The notes below the pieces were generated by a model. That model worked only from the letters and a program-made list of their open reading frames with translations, was not told where the DNA came from and did no database searches. Position numbers and translations under genes: made by a program. Source: Scleroderma bovista (taxonomy: Eukaryota > Basidiomycota > Agaricomycetes > Boletales > Sclerodermataceae). Taken from it: a DNA stretch of 55,110 bases. Of this stretch, positions 20,046-30,500 are shown in pieces. The stretch is taken from NCBI GenBank assembly GCA_037178675.1, contig JAYMGJ010000191.1:1-55110 (forward strand). The letters run 5' to 3'. The first letter of the stretch is position 1, and each line of letters opens with the position of its first letter.

Positions 20046-22398
20046 ATGTCAAACACTGCTAAGTCCACCAGCCCCATCGCCTCTGCTGCCACCGAGTCCA
20101 GGGATTGGACGAAGGCCCCAACACCGGAGCTTCAGTCTGGTAGCGAGGATGAGTCCGACGTCCTCAACGCCAAGGTGAAGGAACATCGTCGTCGCAAGCA
20201 AGTGAAGAGGGAGGAGAAGCAGCATAGACAAGAGGCAGAGAGGCGAGCACGCGAAGAGGCGGAGGCAAGGGCTCGCAAGGAGGCGGAGCGTGCTAAGGTG
20301 GAGGCGGAGCGCCAGGCGCGTGAGTGTCAAGACCGGTTCTCCTCGACGATCTTACTAGGAGGTCCAGGGGTGCAGGGAACTAATGAGGAGGTAAGTCCTG
20401 GCACTAGTATGTGCTACTTAGTGCAGAGAGTCAAGTCCGGGTCATACGGACGAAGTCCGGGCGCTGGAGGAGCACTGGAAGTAAGTCCGGGTTTTTGCGG
20501 AGTTAGTCCGGACCACGGGAAAGTGGACCGGAGTAAAGCGCAGTTTGTCCGGACGAAGGACATCCCAGAGGTGGGATAAGTCCTGAGAGGTCTAGCGTCG
20601 AGTCTGGGACAGAGGTGGCTTTTGCCCTCGTGCAAGTAGGAGACTTGCTAGGATCGGACATAGGACCAAGGGGACGAGATAGGACGGAGGCCGGAGTTGG
20701 CCGGAGTTCAGGAGTTCAGATGAACAGATGGATTAGGAGAGCATAATGGGTAGTACAGAGTGGGGAGTATCTTAGTCGAGATTTGATCTAAGGACTACTA
20801 GGCCGGAGTACGGTAGTTTATATAGTAATGAAACTAAGGTGAGTATATACGGTGACAAGTAAACACCTTAATGTCGAGACAAGGGATGGAGCAGAAGCAG
20901 ACAGGAAAATAAACCAGGTACAAGAAAATAAAGCAGGGACAGGAAAATAAACCGGAGCGGAAGCAGACACGGGGAACTAGAGTTACAGGGACGACGGAGG
21001 AAAAGCAGGGACAAGGGAACTAGGTCGGAAGAGGACAGGTAAGGGTCAGAGGTGGACTTAACTAATGTTAAGTCCGGACCGATGTCCAGGACCGGAGGAA
21101 GTGGGACCGGAGGAAGTGGGACCGGAGGAAGTGCACGACCGGAGGAAGTGCAAGAGCGGAGGGAGTGCACGAGCGGAGGGAGTGCACGAGCGGAGGGAGT
21201 GCACAGGTGGAGGAAGGGCGGAGTAGCCGGAGGAAGGTCCGGAGTTGGACATGGAAATGTCCTAAGCCTTTGGTGGACCTGACAGAGGAAGTGGAGCAGG
21301 AGCAGGAGCAGAACTGAGCTGGAGTTGGATGTACCAGCCGGAGTTGGGCTACGTCGCAGACAAGGCTAAGGGAGCGGCCGGACTGAAACCGGAGTAGCGA
21401 CTAGTGGTAGGTACAGGTCCGACACGGAGGAGTTAGACCGCGGATCTGTCTGTAGGAAGACAGGGGTTAGTCCTGAGGCGGAGATGGACGTAGTGACCGG
21501 AGTTGAGCTGGAGTGCAGCTATGGGGCTGGAGATGGCCGGACTAGATCCGGAGTTGCATCTATGCCTAAGGAGAGGTCAGGCGGGCCATGGTTAGACCGG
21601 AGTTGTGACTGGAAAAGTATGGATATGACAGTGAGCAAGCAGAGAAGGACAGGGCGGAGGTGCAGCGAAGGGCTGCAGAGGTTGCAGCGAGGCAGAGGGC
21701 GTTGGCGCAGGAAGCGTCGAAGAAAAGAACGAGGGAAGAGCTGGAGGTGGGTCTGAGTGGTGACCGGAGTGACAACGTCCGGTAAGTACTTTTATTAATA
21801 TTCTTTGCTATTTTTAACTTCCCAGCAGGTGCATTCGCTGTGCGAAGCACAAAGCCAAGTGCGAAAGGGACCCAGAGAAACCCAAGCAGCGAGCGTGTAT
21901 GAAGTGCGCCAGGCTCAAGGAGTGGTGTGAGTGGCTGGAGGTGGGGAACACCAGGTCCAGGTCCGGTGGTGACAAGGGCAAGGGAAAGGCAGTTGAGACG
22001 TCGCCACGAGGAGGGGAGAAGAGGAAGAAGAAGAAGACAGTCACCAAGTTGTCATCGACAACGACATTGTCGAGGTGCTGGGGCCGTCTGGGCAGCAGTC
22101 CGGGTTTGACCCTGGACCGTTCCTGGAGCGGCTGGACAGGCTGACCAGGGCCGTCGAGGAGATGACTGGGCAGATGCGCCGGGTCGCAGATGCCACTCGC
22201 TCGGTGGCGAGGGGAAACAAGCGGCTGACGGCCGGCCTCGAGACTTTCCTCGAGGAGTGTTGTTTCTTCACGGCGCCCTGGGATGAGGACGAGGAGTCGG
22301 AGGACAGTAAGGCGGAGGTCGACCTGGAGGAGGTTGAACAAGAAGTCCAGGGGCTCCATGAGGAGCAGGGGAACCCTGGCAGCGGTGTGCCGGAGTAG
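20046..22398 (+). pseudogene. Zn(II)2Cys6-like zinc-cluster gene carried antisense inside gypsy element E
   Basis: ATG at 20046 (MSNTAKSTSPIAS). An upstream in-frame ATG at 19965 also exists. Exon 20046-20324 continues at 21636-21781; a solo LTR (20325-21630, duplication GTGAG) cuts the exon. Intron 21782-21825 (GTAAGT...CCCAG) keeps frame. Exon 2 ends at 22398. A 1-nt deletion near 22047 breaks the frame, which then resumes as VIDNDIVEVLGPSG. The total is about 332 residues: an Arg/Glu/Ala coiled coil (residues about 50-140), then CIRCAKHKAKC and CMKCARLKEWCEW, i.e. CX2CX6CX11CX2CX6C, the spacing of the fungal binuclear zinc cluster. Next come a KKKK-rich patch and an acidic C-terminus with the helix FLERLDRLTRAVEEMTGQ. 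A DNA-binding role is inferred from the cysteine pattern. It may regulate the element's own LTR. Disrupted here; intact copies should exist elsewhere. Confidence 0.72.
20325..21630 (-). mobile_element. Solo LTR, family C copy 2
   Basis: TGTCAAGACCGG to GGATATGACA, 1306 bp, flanked by the 5-bp duplication GTGAG (20320-20324 and 21631-21635). It is the uninterrupted reference copy for the two expanded C copies. It splits the coiled-coil exon of the zinc-cluster gene between Glu and Gln codons. Confidence 0.9.
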
Positions 22399-22599
22399 GT
22401 GGTCCGGTCCGGAACTTGTAAATAGAAAATGTAAATTAGTTTTACTTTTGTTTATAAAGAAAAGTGGACTGGATTTGTGAGTGATATTATAAGCCAGAGT
22501 GAAACAGAGAGGAGAGACAGAGAGAGAAACAGATAAGAGAAACGGAGGGCGAGAGTAATACTACATGGACGCTAGTGGTCCGGGTTTGTCCGGGTACCG

Positions 22600-23457
22600 G
22601 ACATGATAGTCTTCTAACAGTTCTGTTGCGTTGCCTAGTTCAGTGGCGAGAAGCCATGATGTTTCTTCGTCAGTCCCTTCGTAACCGGACCAACGTACCA
22701 AGTAAAGCAACTTGCACATTTTGCGTCGACGGTCAACTTGGAGTTGAGGATCTCAGAGATCTCGAACTCCGGTTCACCATCCACTTCGACCGGTGGCGGA
22801 GGAGGCTGTATCCGGTCCGGTATGGTATTGGGTATGGCCGGTTCGAGTTGGGAGACGTGGAAGACGGGGTGAACTGTGCACATGGAATCTGGAAGACGGA
22901 GGGTAAAGGAGAGGGAGCCTACTTGCGTGATGATAGTGTAGGGCCCCAGGTTCTTCTCTGATAGCTTTTTGGATGGTTGTGTTGACCAGAAGTATTTGGC
23001 TTTCACATACACTTGGTTGCCAACCTTGAAGTCTGGTGCTGGAGTATGTTTGGCATCGGCTGGACCTTGGTAGCGAAGTTGTGCGTTGGCCATTTCTTCT
23101 CGAAGGTATTGATGCAGTGACTCGAGGTCGACTGCGTAGTCACGAGCCCTGGCAGAGGTCATGTCACGTTCTGGGTAGACAGAGATGTTAGGGTGGTAGC
23201 CTTTGTTAGCGAAGAATGGTGAGACTCCGGTGGTAGCACTTGGTGCGTTGTTGTAAGCGAACTCCGCCAGAGGGAGTAGGTCCGCCCAGTTGTCCTGCTG
23301 GTAGTTGCAGTAGATCCGGAGGTACTGTTCCAGTGTCTGGTTAGACCACTCTGTCTGGCCATTGCCCTCCGGGTGGTAACCGGAGGTGAAGTGGAGGCGC
23401 ATGTCGAGAGCCTTTCCGAGTGACCAGAAGAAGTGTGAGACAAATTCTGTACCGCGA
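22600..23457 (-). pseudogene. Element E pol, 3' part: integrase C-terminus and chromodomain
   Basis: Reads on from the integrase cut at 25569: DMRLHFTSGYHPEGNGQTEW (third catalytic acidic residue in NGQTE), LPLAEFAYNNAPSATTGVSP, DFKVGNQVYVKAKYFW and HPVFHVSQLEPA (GPY/F-type region). It then gives a chromodomain, FEISEILNSKL followed, after a frameshift near 22735, by LLYLVRWSGYEG and TSWLLATELGNATELL. The aromatic and acidic chromodomain residues are present, so E belongs to the chromovirus branch. The last 50 codons are out of frame with the rest. Confidence 0.88.
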
Positions 23458-23917
23458 TGTCACGCCCATCTTCAGCACTGCTGTCATGCACCAAACAGGT
23501 TTGGTACAGTGAACATGGAAGATAACGCCTATATCAAATGATCCTTATGCGAAGGATAAGCACGATGGACCCTCATCATAGCCATCTATCACACAAGAAG
23601 ACTATCGTGATGCGAGAGATGAATGCCAATGCAGACAGTCATCTATCGCATGAGGACCGCCAAGAAGCAGAAGAAACTGAAGGAATAACATCAATTGTGG
23701 TATGAGAAAGGAATGCACACATCTGCAGTCCAACTCCCATACCAGAATGATCAAAGAAGCCAAAGAATTGATGGAGAAATGAAGGAGAAAGAGAAGAAAT
23801 GATTTTTAGTGCCCAAATGTCATTTTTAGGCGCCCAGTGCTGGCATTCCGATATTTTGAATAGCTCCATCGTTTCTGAAGCTATCAGGCATGTGACTATA
23901 CCGTCAGAGAGCCTAGA

Positions 23918-24406
23918 ATGTGGTCTATCTGCCTGTCAAGTTCCGATGCAAATCTGTTTATTTCCCACGGAGATATTCCCCCTGCAATCAAGACGTTCAC
24001 TTCATCGCTCACTATGGAGTCTGTATTTTCTCTGGATCATTTCTCCGCTATTGCTGCAAATCTCCACTATGTCCTGCTCTTAGGACAGCCTCTCCCAGAG
24101 TTCCTGTGCACTGCCTGGCACATATCTTCCCAGCCTGCTCCCTCAGTCCCTCTCGTTCTCGGTCAGCGCATTCTCCTTGTCAGTCCAGTGTCAAGGACGT
24201 ACTTTGGTCATCTTAGGTCTATTGTCAAGCTTGAGAAGTCTTCTCTGGTCGTCTCTGTGTCCCCTGAGCCCTCAGCCTATGGTTCCTTCCTCCCAGATAC
24301 TTGCCATGTCCATCTTCCTCTGTTGTTCGTCTCGCTTCCCTGGATGCGTCGAATTCAATACTCTATCCGCTTCCCTACTTTCAGACGATGTCCCCCAGCA
24401 CCATGA
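23918..24406 (+). CDS. 162-codon ORF inside LTR family A (copy 2)
   Basis: Same protein as at 5147-5635 (MWSICLSSSDANLFISHGDI start, RRCPPAP end). It lies in the U3 part of the LTR, upstream of the TATTTAAA box. Function unknown. Confidence 0.4.
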   Translation: MWSICLSSSDANLFISHGDIPPAIKTFTSSLTMESVFSLDHFSAIAANLHYVLLLGQPLPEFLCTAWHISSQPAPSVPLVLGQRILLVSPVSRTYFGHLRSIVKLEKSSLVVSVSPEPSAYGSFLPDTCHVHLPLLFVSLPWMRRIQYSIRFPTFRRCPPAP

Positions 24407-25009
24407 CAGTTATTCCCCCACTTTATAGTGCTATTAGGAAGAAGAACCCTCTCTTGTTCTTTCCCAGAAGAGAGCTTGTCAAGGGAGCCCATGGTTGCGC
24501 TTCAGTGGTGCTAGAACACATGCACTATACCTTGGTGTATGCTGACCCCCCAAAAAGACCTCTGGACCCCTGGTACCCTTCTTGTGGCTGTTTTGTCTCG
24601 GATCAATCCCCCTGTTTATCTCAGATCTTCCCCATTGTTGTCCCATCAAATTCCTGATGGTACACAGCCCCCCATCAAACTTCTTAGGCTGTGCATCAAT
24701 GACTCCTTCTGCTGTGCAGTGACTCATCCCTTGCTTACTGATGCTCTCTTGTCATCAGTATTACTCTATCCCTTTCGCATTTTTGGTATATTACTCAGCT
24801 GATGACTCACTCCCTTACCAATCAATCTTGTCATGCAGCTTACTCATTCCTTTACTCAGCAGCTTATTCATGCTTCCTATGCTTACTCATTCCTGCTTAT
24901 CCCTTGCTTACTGATCGCTTACAAACCCCTTACAAAGCTCTTACCAATCCTTGACAAATTCTGCTTACTTCCTTCTCTTTTTGTACTGTAATGCTGTGCC
25001 CCCCCCATG

Positions 25010-25017
25010 TATTTAAA
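25010..25017 (+). promoter_or_regulatory. TATA-like box of LTR family A
   Basis: TATTTAAA, followed by ACCCCTGGGCTCAGCCCAG and a CT-rich stretch. This is the expected core promoter of an LTR, and it defines the plus orientation of this copy. Confidence 0.5.
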
Positions 25018-25572
25018 CCCCTGGGCTCAGCCCAGTGAAAAGACCCAATTGCACGAAATTATCCCTCTCTCAGACTCTCTCAGTCAGTATCCCCTCAGCT
25101 CTTTGAGTCTTGTAGGCTTCAGTGAAGGTCTAAAGACTCTGATATTCAAGTTTTATTCAATCTATTCAAGTCCAAGTATTTCTCTAGGCTCAAGCGGAGT
25201 CTAGCCTGTCTATCCTTCATATCCCATTGCTTCTGGACGTCAGGAGCCCCCTTGCCCCCTTGCTGCACCAATCTCTAGGTGTAGTATCGCTGTTTCAGTC
25301 TCAGTCAACCCAATCCCCGCTTTGACACTTCCTAGGCTTTAGGAAGAGTCCAGACCCCTATCCCCTTCGTCATCTATTACTCCTGTACCCCAGGAGTATC
25401 CTGCATCATCGTCTGCATCACCCTGTTGGTATAGATCCCCTTTCCCCCTCCTCAGCATATCCTCTCTGGACACCGCGGAGGTAAACCACCACTCGCACAT
25501 TTTCGTAGTCCTTTGTTGGTGTTGTGTTTGGGTTATTACTCCGACCCAAATCCACACTTTGACTCACAGCGA

Positions 25573-28396
25573 TCCGAAGTGACATGGGCAGGAACACCAT
25601 GCTTGGAGAACACGTGAAGTAAGAAGAGCTTTGCGAGCTCTGGGCTAGTGATGGTGTTGTGGGTAGGGATGAAAATGGCTTGTTTAGAAAGCTGGTCCAC
25701 CACGACCAGGATGGCTGTGAAGCCAGTAGATGAGGGGAGTTGCTCGATGAAATCCATCGAGATGGAGTTCCATGGCTTCTCCAGTACAGGGAGCTGTTTC
25801 AGCAGTCCGTAGGGTCTATGGTGCGGTGTCTTAGCTCTTGCGCAGGAGGTACAGGACTGGACGTAGTCTTTGACGAAGGTCCTGAGACCAGGCCAAGTAT
25901 ACTCATGCCGGATTAGTTCTAGAGTCCGGTTTTGCCCAAAGTGACCAGCGAGTGGGTGATCGAGTCAATACCGGAGAACCCAGAGATGGAGGTCGTCCAA
26001 GTCCGGTACGTATATACGACTGTCTAGTCGAAGGAATCCAGCCTCGTCGGTGGACCAGCGAGAGTCCGGTGGATCTGCGAGGTGGACCTGGGCAATGGGA
26101 TCAGAGGGTAGTGCGGACAGGATGTCGCTATGGAGTGTTTCCACGTCCATGATTGCGGCTGCACGGAGAACCGGAAACTCTAGGTAAGTAGCGTGAAGAG
26201 AGTTAGAGAGTTGTTCTTGAGTGAACACTGGCCTAAGGTTTTGGGGGTTGACCCGGGTGTAGCCACTATCCCCCTCTTTGGGGTAGACGTCCCATCGTCT
26301 AGTGAGAGCGTCAGGCTTGGCACCGAGCTTACCAGGGTGGAAGTGAATGACAAGATTAAACTGTGATAAAAACTCGGACCACTGGGCTTGCCGGCGGGAG
26401 AGTACTTTTGAAGTCGAGAAGTACTCGAGATTCTTGTGGTCCATGACGACGTCTATAGGAGAGGCAGAGCCTTCAAGGTAGTGACACCAGTTCCGGAATG
26501 CCTCGAAGATGGCAAGGAGTTCTTTATCGTGGGTGTCATAGTTCAACTCCGGAGCAGTCAAAGTCCGGGAGTAGTATGCGACCGGACGAATCTCTCCGTC
26601 GGCGCAGGTGATAGACAAGATGCCAGCGACAGTGTAGTCAGAGGCATCAGTTTCCACAATAATAGGAGTATCCGGAATGAAGTGGGTGAGGATGGGTGCA
26701 GTGGTGAAGGCGTGCTTGAGAGCATTGAAGGAGCGTCGACAGTCCTCGGAGAAGTTCCAAGGAGCGTCTTTCCGGGTGAGCCGGGTGAGAGGGACCACAA
26801 TGTCCGAGTAGTTGAATATAAACCGGCGGTAGAAGTTGGCAAAGCCTAGGAAGGACTGGATGTCCTTTACCTTTCGAGGTTCGGGCCAGTCGGAGATGGT
26901 CTGGATCTTGTCTGGAGACATAGTTAGACCGTCAGGGGAGAGGCGATAGCCAAGATACTCTACCGAGTCCGAGTGAAACTCGCATTTCTCCGGTTTGGCG
27001 AAGAGGCCATGCAACTGGAGATGGCGGAGCACTTCCCGGACGTGCTGCTGGTGGGACTCCATATCCTCGGAGTAAATGAGGATGTCGTCGAGGTACACGA
27101 CAACGCAGACGTCCAGCATGTCAGCGAAGATGGTGTTGACAAAGCGCTGGAAGGCTGCAGGGGCGTTAGTGAGGCCAAAGGGCATTACCAACCACTCGTA
27201 AGACCCGTAGCGTGTACAGAAGGCGGTCTTCCATTCATCGCCCAGAGCAATCCGGACTAGATGGTATGCGTGCCGGAGGTCAATCTTTGAGTAGATCTTA
27301 GCACGGCTAGGGGAGTCTAGTAGGTCAGAGATAAGGGGGAGTGGGTAGTGATCCTTCTTGGTAATTTTGTTTAGGCCTCGGAAGTCAATGCAGAGGCAGA
27401 GTGAGCCGTCCTTCTTCTTTACAAAGAGGACCAGAGCAGCGTGGAAGGAAGCGGTAGGACGGATGAAACCTGTATTGAGATTCTCGTCGATGAAAGTCCG
27501 GAGAGTGGAGAGCTCAACCGGAGACAGTGAGTAGAGAGTTCCCAGAGGAGGGGAGGTACCTTCTTCAAGGTTGATCTTCAAGTCGTAGTCGTGATGCGGG
27601 GGAAGTTCAGAGGCCTTTGCCTTGCTGAACACATCCGCATAATCACGATACTCCGGAGGGACGATGTCCAAGTCCGGCGGAGTAGAGGCGGAGGAAGAAC
27701 GAGCCTTTGCTGTGTCAGAAGGACGCAGCTGAAGTTGGTATTTGGTGGATCCCTCTAATTTGCACACACACACAAATGCGGCTGTGTTTATCAGAGAGAT
27801 GTGCGGAGGGGTGCAAACCGGAGTGTTGACAGATGGCGCGAGGCCGGGGTCAGATTGGCCAGAGAGGCCGGAGACAGGGTTACCGGACTGAACCGGAGAG
27901 GGGGTCGACGGGGGCACTAGCAAACTTGGTGCAGGGGTCCGGAAAGTTAAACTGCTCAGTACCCAGTCAATCAACAGATTGTAGCGGGTGAGCCAGTTAT
28001 GTCCAAGGACAATCAAGCATTCAGAGTCTAACGGAGTGAGGTAGAAGGTCATAGGGGTGACATCACCGGATGCGGGGAATTTCACTGACAGATTGACAGC
28101 TTGAGTAATTACAAAATTTGAGGTACTGTCAAAGAGCTGGAGTACAATCGGGGGAACGGAGTAAGTGGAGAGAGTGTGTCCGAGGGCATATTGGGTATCT
28201 ACAAAACAGTGCGTGGAACCGGAGTCCACAAGTGCACAAAGTTCTGGTAAATCGTAAGACAAAAGGAGAACATGAGGCATAAGGGAGTTAATATCGTAAA
28301 GAGCGGACACGTTGAGGTGAGCCTCCTTGGGTGCACTTCCGGAGTCAACGCAGCTCGCCGGTTGTGCGGAGGGCCGGGAGCTGCTTACTCTTTTTT
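25573..28396 (-). pseudogene. Element E pol: protease, reverse transcriptase, RNase H, integrase 5' part
   Basis: An open -1 frame starts at the A-run (28391-28397) that ends gag. Order: aspartic protease (ALVDSGSTHCFVD), reverse transcriptase (YSKIDLRHAYHLVRI, VMPFGLTNAPAAFQRF, catalytic YLDD at 27083-27094), RNase H (VETDASDYTVAGILS, THDKELLAIFEAFR), then integrase with the HHCC finger (HPLAGHFGQNRTL, SCTSCARAK) and the first two catalytic Asp (MDFIEQLPSS and VVVDQLSKQ region; HVTSDRG is cut by the LTR insertion). An in-frame TGA at 25965-25967 lies just before the HHCC finger. Otherwise the frame is open for over 2.3 kb, so decay is recent. Supplies proteolysis, cDNA synthesis and integration for the element. 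Confidence 0.92.
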
Positions 28397-29827
28397 TGAC
28401 TCAGAGTTGGCACCCGAGTTGGAGTCCGTCTTACTGGACTCAGCAGCGATGGCCGCAGCGCGAGCTTTGGCCTTTTTGGACTTCTTTGGACAATTGTCTG
28501 CAAAGTGACCAGTACCTCCACAGAACATGCAGAGGTTGTTGTCCAGACGCCTTTTGCGCTCGTCTGTGGTTAGCTTCCCATCCTTACCAAGCTTGTTGGT
28601 TAAGTCTGGTCTAGAGCTGGAGGAGGACTGGTTGCTGGTCGTTTTGGACGAGCCAGAGTTGGTGGGGCTGGAGGTGTTTCCGGTCTTGGATTTCTCCTGA
28701 CTGGAGTTGGATGAGTTGCCTCCGGAGTTGGAGGGCTTGGTAGGGGATGAGGTAGACTGGGTCTTCGTCGTACAAGAGATCTCGTCTTTGTGCTCCCAAT
28801 AGTGCACGTCGATCTCTTGACAAAGGGCCCTAAGCCCATGCAGAGTCAGGGGTTTCCCAACTCGAGCTATCTCATCTTTTAGGCGGTCTGGGAGACCAGA
28901 GTAAAACAGGCAGCGGAGCGTGCCATCCCTGTAGTCTTGGACCTGTGAGGCAAGCCAGTTGAAGTCAACTATATACCGCGTGACGCGGTGAGCATCCTTC
29001 ATCCGGAGGTGCTCTAATTGATGCTCTGCATCAGCTATGGGGTCGTGAGGACCAAAGGTACTCTGGAGCTCAGCGACAAAGTGGACCCAACTGTCCATCC
29101 AGAGTGGACGGTCAGCCGGATCACCGGAGTGGAGGAGGTCTGGTTTGAACCATTCTAGTGTCATTCCTTTTAGGTATGACTGGGTGAAAGTTACCTTTGC
29201 CCTATCAAGGCGGAATGCCTTGGCTCAATCCTGGAAGCATAGCTCACACTGGACCAAGAAGGTCCTGAGCTTTTTTGGGTCCGTACCGTCAAAGGTGTCC
29301 GGTTCACGGACTTTGGCACGGGAGGAGGAGGAGTCATTGGTCCGGCGGGAGGAGCGGGAGAGGCGATTGACGGCGACTGCTAAGTTTTGGAAGACAGCTA
29401 GGCCAGGGTCTAGCTCATCCATGGCGTCAACGAAGTTGTTGTTGTCATCATCATCGTTGTCGCCATCTCCGGAGTCATCTGGATCAACTCCGGGTCCGTC
29501 CTCAGGGCCAAACCACTGGTGTCGGGCAGGTTCGCGATGTTCTGGAGTGGGGTTGCGACGGTAAGGGAATCGATCACCAGAAACAGATTCATGGTGACCT
29601 AAGTCTGCAGAACCACGAAGGCTCTGAGATGCAGCATCTCGATGCGGAGTCAAAGGCGCTGTAGGGTTTCGAGCTGTGAAGCTCCAGAATTGGCTAACGG
29701 AAGCTGGAGGTTGCCTGCGGTTAGACAAGGCTTGATGGGCAGCAGAGAGGTGGAGGTCGTCGACTGCACCTGCTTCTTCAGCAAGTGCTGCAGCAGTACG
29801 AGCGCGAGAGCGCGTAGTCATGGTCAT
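28385..29827 (-). pseudogene. Element E gag with CCHC knuckle and one premature TGA
   Basis: Starts MTMTTRSRARTAAALAEEAG at 29827, about 70 bp inside the 5' LTR. An acidic Asp/Asn-rich segment (DDSGDGDNDDDDNNN) precedes the capsid-like part (PDTFDGTDPKKLRTFLVQCE; LKGMTLEWFKPDLL; WVHFVAELQSTFGPHDP). A Ser/Thr-rich linker leads to one zinc knuckle, CMFCGGTGHFADNC (CX2CX4HX4C), and a KKSKKAKA tail ending at 28385. A TGA at 29225-29227 (CFQD*AKAFRLD) interrupts it in frame, explainable as CGA>TGA. Confidence 0.9.
28391..28397 (-). promoter_or_regulatory. Probable -1 ribosomal frameshift site, gag to pol
   Basis: Seven A on the coding strand, phased A_AAA_AAA in the gag frame, with GAG TAA next. 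A -1 slip enters the open pol frame (RVSSSRPSAQPASCVDSGS), which has no stop before the protease. This is the classical slippery-heptamer arrangement; a downstream structure was not assessed. Confidence 0.65.
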
Positions 29828-29896
29828 AAGGGATAGAAGCTAGTTTGCGTATGAGGTATGGAACAGTGAACCCACACAAGTGTGAGTCTGAAATAC

Positions 29897-30495
29897 TGTC
29901 AAGTTCGGGTCTACTCTGGTAGGGGGTCCGGTCAGGTCCGGATGGAAACGGACAAAGGGAGAGGGCAGAGGGCTGGACAAGAGATTAGTCCGGCCGGAGT
30001 TGGTGACTGTTTGGATTCAACGACTAAGGACAACGAGCGTTGATCCCTTGCATAGGTTCCGGTCAAGAAGGGGAGACAGAGACAGAGACAGAGACGGACA
30101 AGATCAGGAGTAGAGACTATGGTTGATTTCAGACTGAGGTCTACAAGGTAAACTAGAGGGTACTTATACTAAGTAGAAACTAGGGTCGAGTACATACGGT
30201 GACAAGTAAACAACCTAATAGTGGACAAGGGATGACCGGAGTTAGGACTAGGTCAGGTCCTGTGAAAATGCTACAAGGTATAGGATATATCGAGTTCACG
30301 GAGAACTCACGTCAAGGCAGGGTAGACGGTGAGGTGTAGTAAGAGCGAATGGAGTATAGACCAAGGGTCATAGTTAGCGGAAGGTTATCTGCACGACCGT
30401 GACCGGAGTAACTGAGAACGACCGGAGTTGAGCTATGGGGCTGCAATACGACCGGAGTAACCGGATAAGATCCGGAGTTGGACATGGTCACAACA
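29897..30495 (-). repeat. 5' LTR of element E
   Basis: 599 bp, TGTCAAGTTCGGG to CAACA on the plus strand, adjoining the 5-bp duplication GCTGG at 30496-30500. It lacks a segment of about 48 bp near 30260 that the other LTR has (AAATAAAGTCAGG-type repeat). The gag ATG lies 70 bp away on the element strand. No obvious tRNA-matched primer site was identified at 29880-29896. Confidence 0.88.
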
Positions 30496-30500
30496 GCTGG

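Larger units (their letters stand above)
23458..25568 (+). mobile_element. Solo LTR, family A copy 2, with a 24-bp 5' extension
   Basis: The LTR proper (TGTCATGCACCAAACAGG to TTTGACTCACA) is 23482-25568. A further 24 bp, 23458-23481, precede it and themselves start TGTCACGC. The 4-bp duplication GCGA (23454-23457 and 25569-25572) lies outside the extension, so the extension moved with the element. It inserted in the integrase catalytic core of E. The interior matches copy 1 at 4014-6071. TATTTAAA lies at 25010-25017. Confidence 0.82.
17261..30495 (-). mobile_element. Ty3/gypsy chromovirus E, complete with both LTRs and nested insertions
   Basis: Flanked by a perfect 5-bp duplication GCTGG (17256-17260 and 30496-30500). 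The LTRs start TGTCAAGT and end CAACA or TAACA. Gag, protease, reverse transcriptase, RNase H, integrase and a C-terminal chromodomain are encoded on the minus strand. The left copy is the 3' LTR. An antisense zinc-cluster gene lies between pol and the 3' LTR. Four solo LTRs have since inserted: C at 17462, E at 18826, C at 20325 and A at 23458. In the first 200 bp the two LTRs differ at about nine positions, all transitions, which fits cytosine-deamination decay. Stops in gag and pol make this copy non-autonomous now. Confidence 0.92.

Noticed and set aside
26436..26849. Plus-strand 137-residue frame
   Set aside because: Shadow of the RNase H part of element E pol.
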